Shown: positions 5,996 through 7,966 of the stretch, piece after piece
Layout: the number at the start of each line of letters is the position of its first letter
How positions within the stretch are numbered: position 1 is the first letter of the stretch
NCBI GenBank assembly: GCA_025061245.1
Contig: JANZKD010000075.1
Span: 1-7,966 of the forward strand
Source of the DNA: Candidatus Culexmicrobium profundum
GTDB lineage: Archaea > Thermoproteota > Methanomethylicia > Culexarchaeales > Culexmicrobiaceae
DNA length: 7,966 bases
Direction of reading: 5' to 3'
The notes under the pieces: generated by a model
Database searches by the model: none
What the model was told of the DNA's origin: nothing
Seen by the model: only the letters and a program-made list of their open reading frames with translations
Program-made: the position numbers and the translations under genes

Positions 5996-7291
5996 TCAGC
6001 CTACATATTCATAGTCACACCATCTTAGTATAAAGGCAGACATCACTTTAACAGCCTTTATTAAATCTTCCACTCTTACTTTTTCATTATATGCATGCAT
6101 TTCTGATATCATTCCCGGCCCAAAACATACCGTTGGAACCCCCATTTTCATCAGTATTCTCATGTCAGTCGCACCCTCATGACCCTTAACTATAGGATTA
6201 ACACCTAAAGCATCCTTGTATGAACTAACTATGGTCTGTACTATTGAGTGATTGCTGTCGATTTCAACTCCCTCACCTGCATATCCCTCTTGCTTAATTA
6301 TTGGCTTATTAGAGTTGAGCCATGCATCATCTTTAATATTCTCGTATATGTAGTCTCTAAGCTCATTGATTGCTGATTCAATAGTCTCTCCCGGTAGAAG
6401 ACCCATTCTACCTTTAAGAACTGCTTTATCAGGTAATGCACTTGGATATGTTCCAGCTTCCATAACACCTAAAAATAGTGCCAACACACCTTTGACATCA
6501 GGATATAGTGGATGCCTTTTCGTTTGAACTCTTAATTTGTACAACTTATTTATTAACTCAACTATTTTACATGCTTTTTCAATAGCACTAACTCCTTCCC
6601 AGATCCTTGACATTGAGGCAGTTTTCCCTGCAACTTCAATAGTAAACCACATGCTACCTGACACTGCTGGTTGCACTTCTAGATCACTGGCTTCAGCATT
6701 AATAGCTCCATCAGCTACATACCCTCTTAAGAGAGCTGCAAGTGTGCCATTACTTGAGTATTCCTCATCTATTACATAATGTAAATAGATATCTCCTTTA
6801 GGTTTGAAGCCAGCATCTAAAAGGACTTTTACAGCCATGGTATAGGCAGCTACTCCACTCTTCATATCTGAAGCTCCTCTACCATAAAGGAAGCCATTTT
6901 CGATTTCTCCCGCAAATGGATCATGCTTCCATGAAGATTCAGGACCAGGCGGAATAACATCTATATGACCATTAAACGCTAGTGATCTTCCACCACCAAC
7001 ACCACGTAAAACTCCAACCAGCATCGGTCTTCCTTTATAGGAAATTTTAGGTTTTTCAGCTAAAGGATGCTTTAACAGTTCATTTTCATCAATCTCCCAT
7101 AAATCATAGTCAATACCCCACTCCTTCAATCTTGATGCTATAAAATGCTGAATCTCTTTTTCCTCACCAGTTATACTTGGAATGCTTATTATTTCCTTAA
7201 GGAAAAGTACGATTTCATCATGCATTTCATCAACTTTTCTAACCACTCTCTCAATTGCCTCATTAACATTCAAGTTTATCACCACAACCAT
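5996..7291 (-). CDS. M20-family metallohydrolase, ArgE/DapE-like
   Basis: A cytoplasmic di-zinc amidohydrolase/peptidase of the ArgE-DapE-CPG2 type, 431 aa, normal length. Relatives release acyl groups or amino acids from N-acylated amino acids or dipeptides; the substrate here is unknown. Expected metal and catalytic residues are present: H109 and D111 (FNGHIDV), D142 (GRGASDMKSG), E176-E177 (IDEEYSS), E200 (NAEAS) and H399 (SEMHAYNE). The lid/dimerisation domain begins near 210. There GKTASMS (222-228) has Ser226 where the family usually has the His of the GKxAH motif, which reaches the partner subunit's active site in studied members. The ATG at 7291 has no ribosome site. A TTG at 7273 (Leu7) has GGTGA 5 nt before it, like other genes here, and may be the true start (425 aa). 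The gene stands alone on this strand, divergent from the alcohol dehydrogenase. Family is certain; ArgE or DapE activity cannot be claimed. Confidence 0.92.
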   Translation of the reverse strand: MVVVINLNVNEAIERVVRKVDEMHDEIVLFLKEIISIPSITGEEKEIQHFIASRLKEWGIDYDLWEIDENELLKHPLAEKPKISYKGRPMLVGVLRGVGGGRSLAFNGHIDVIPPGPESSWKHDPFAGEIENGFLYGRGASDMKSGVAAYTMAVKVLLDAGFKPKGDIYLHYVIDEEYSSNGTLAALLRGYVADGAINAEASDLEVQPAVSGSMWFTIEVAGKTASMSRIWEGVSAIEKACKIVELINKLYKLRVQTKRHPLYPDVKGVLALFLGVMEAGTYPSALPDKAVLKGRMGLLPGETIESAINELRDYIYENIKDDAWLNSNKPIIKQEGYAGEGVEIDSNHSIVQTIVSSYKDALGVNPIVKGHEGATDMRILMKMGVPTVCFGPGMISEMHAYNEKVRVEDLIKAVKVMSAFILRWCDYEYVG

Positions 7292-7347
7292 TAATTACTA
7301 TGGCAAAGTATTATTTTGTTAGTTTAAAAGGATTATCGGTGAGAATA
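7292..7347. promoter_or_regulatory. Divergent promoter region, M20 gene and alcohol dehydrogenase
   Basis: Only 56 bp separate the two divergent starts, so both promoters must overlap. For the M20 gene, minus-strand CTTTTAAACT (about 7321-7330) would start transcription near 7300. For the dehydrogenase, AGTATTATTT (about 7307-7316) would start near 7336, just before its GGTGA site. The assignments rest on spacing alone. Overlap could allow one regulator to control both genes. Confidence 0.35.
7338..7342 (+). promoter_or_regulatory. Shine-Dalgarno site of the alcohol dehydrogenase
   Basis: GGTGA, five bases (GAATA) before the ATG at 7348, fixes the start of this truncated gene. Confidence 0.6.
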
Positions 7348-7966
7348 ATGCTAGCAGCCGTACTTTATGGAAAAAGAGATTTAAGACTTGAAGATAGACC
7401 TCTACCAGCCTTAAAGCCTGACGAAGTAATCTTGAAGATTGAATATGCAGCCATTTGTGGAACTGACATCCATCTATTCAATGGAAGCGCACCTGCTAAA
7501 TATCCAGTTATCTTAGGACACGAATATGCTGGAAGAGTTTTTAGAGTAGGAGGAAATGTAAGAGAATTTAGGCCGGGAGACAGAGTTATTGGTGCGTATT
7601 TATCTTCATGTGGTAAATGTGAATTTTGTATTAAAGGTAAACCTCAGCTTTGCATGAGAAGGAAAATGTTTGGAATAAATATCGATGGATGCTTTGCCCA
7701 ATATATGAAAATCCCTAATCCAGAAAGAACATTAATAAAAATTCCAGATAACGTAGATTTAAGGGATGCAGTTCTAATTCCCGATATGTTTTTAACAGCT
7801 GCATATGCTGTTGAGAGATCAGTTAAACTTGGAGATACAATTTTAATAATAGGTTTAGGAGCCATTGGATTATCAACTGTAATTGCAGCTAAACAGGCTG
7901 GAACTGGAAAAATAATAGCATCCAGTAGAAGTGAGAGACTATTATCAATGGCTAAGGAACTAGGGG
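7348..7966 (+). CDS. Zinc-dependent medium-chain alcohol dehydrogenase, 3' end outside window
   Basis: The first 206 codons of an MDR-family NAD(P)-dependent dehydrogenase; full relatives have about 345-360 residues. The catalytic-zinc residues are C37 (AICGTD), H58 and E59 (GHEYAG), and D146 in IPDMFLTAAYA. The Asp in that place is like the zinc ligand of the Thermoanaerobacter secondary alcohol dehydrogenase. The structural-zinc cysteines C88, C91, C94 and C102 are all present. The cofactor fold begins at GLGAIG (169-174); the residue that separates NAD from NADP use should be near ASSRSER, at the edge of the window. The start is supported by GGTGA 5 nt upstream. Substrate could be a secondary or primary alcohol, a polyol such as sorbitol, or threonine. 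Together with the AOR upstream it could form an alcohol-to-acid route, but the two are in separate transcription units. The open frame runs off the window with no defect. Confidence 0.93.
   Translation, partial: MLAAVLYGKRDLRLEDRPLPALKPDEVILKIEYAAICGTDIHLFNGSAPAKYPVILGHEYAGRVFRVGGNVREFRPGDRVIGAYLSSCGKCEFCIKGKPQLCMRRKMFGINIDGCFAQYMKIPNPERTLIKIPDNVDLRDAVLIPDMFLTAAYAVERSVKLGDTILIIGLGAIGLSTVIAAKQAGTGKIIASSRSERLLSMAKELG

Noticed and set aside
6537..6779. An 80-residue plus-strand frame opposite the M20 gene
   Set aside because: It is the antisense shadow of the M20 dimerisation domain.
7644..7865. A 73-residue minus-strand frame opposite the alcohol dehydrogenase
   Set aside because: The plus strand here encodes the unmistakable zinc and cofactor motifs of the dehydrogenase.
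1..7966. Defence system, mobile element, CRISPR array or structural RNA gene
   Set aside because: No transposase, integrase, nuclease, repeated spacer pattern, tRNA-like fold or rRNA sequence was recognisable on either strand; intergenic gaps are all under 130 bp.

Overview
This is an A+T-rich stretch of what is almost certainly an archaeal genome. The best evidence is a winged-helix/CTP-dependent riboflavin kinase, a kinase family known only from archaea. It is supported by a tungsten-type aldehyde:ferredoxin oxidoreductase (AOR), TATA-like rather than -35/-10 promoter elements, and GGAGGT/GGTGA-type Shine-Dalgarno sites 5-6 nt before several starts. The sequence does not fix the lineage; an anaerobic, probably thermophilic member of the Thermoproteota or a related phylum is a reasonable guess. 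I see no rRNA, tRNA, CRISPR array, insertion sequence or phage gene.

Layout from left to right. (1) 1-746, + strand: the decayed remains of a DUF362-family gene, with one in-frame stop and two +1 frameshifts; its beginning lies outside the window. (2) 762-2716, - strand: a two-gene unit, an MFS transporter followed 44-53 bp later by the riboflavin kinase/regulator (RbkR/RibK type). The pairing suggests, but does not prove, flavin-linked transport. (3) 2717-2839: a divergent promoter region with a perfect 10-bp palindrome. (4) 2840-4820, + strand: the AOR gene, overlapped by 26 nt by a 74-residue unknown protein. (5) 4823-5899, - strand: a radical SAM/SPASM enzyme, tail to tail with the small gene across only 2 bp. 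(6) 5996-7291, - strand: an M20-family metallohydrolase (ArgE/DapE-like) that keeps its metal ligands but has Ser where the family normally has the dimer-interface His. (7) 7348-end, + strand: the first 206 codons of a zinc-dependent medium-chain alcohol dehydrogenase, divergent from the M20 gene and cut by the window edge.

Functionally this looks like a catabolic/cofactor neighbourhood rather than a single known system. The alcohol dehydrogenase could make aldehydes and the AOR could oxidise them to acids with ferredoxin, but the two are not in one operon. The least explained parts are the AOR-coupled small protein beside a radical SAM/SPASM maturase, the possible regulation of the MFS-riboflavin kinase unit, and the altered M20 enzyme. 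No part of the window clearly shows a new multi-gene system.
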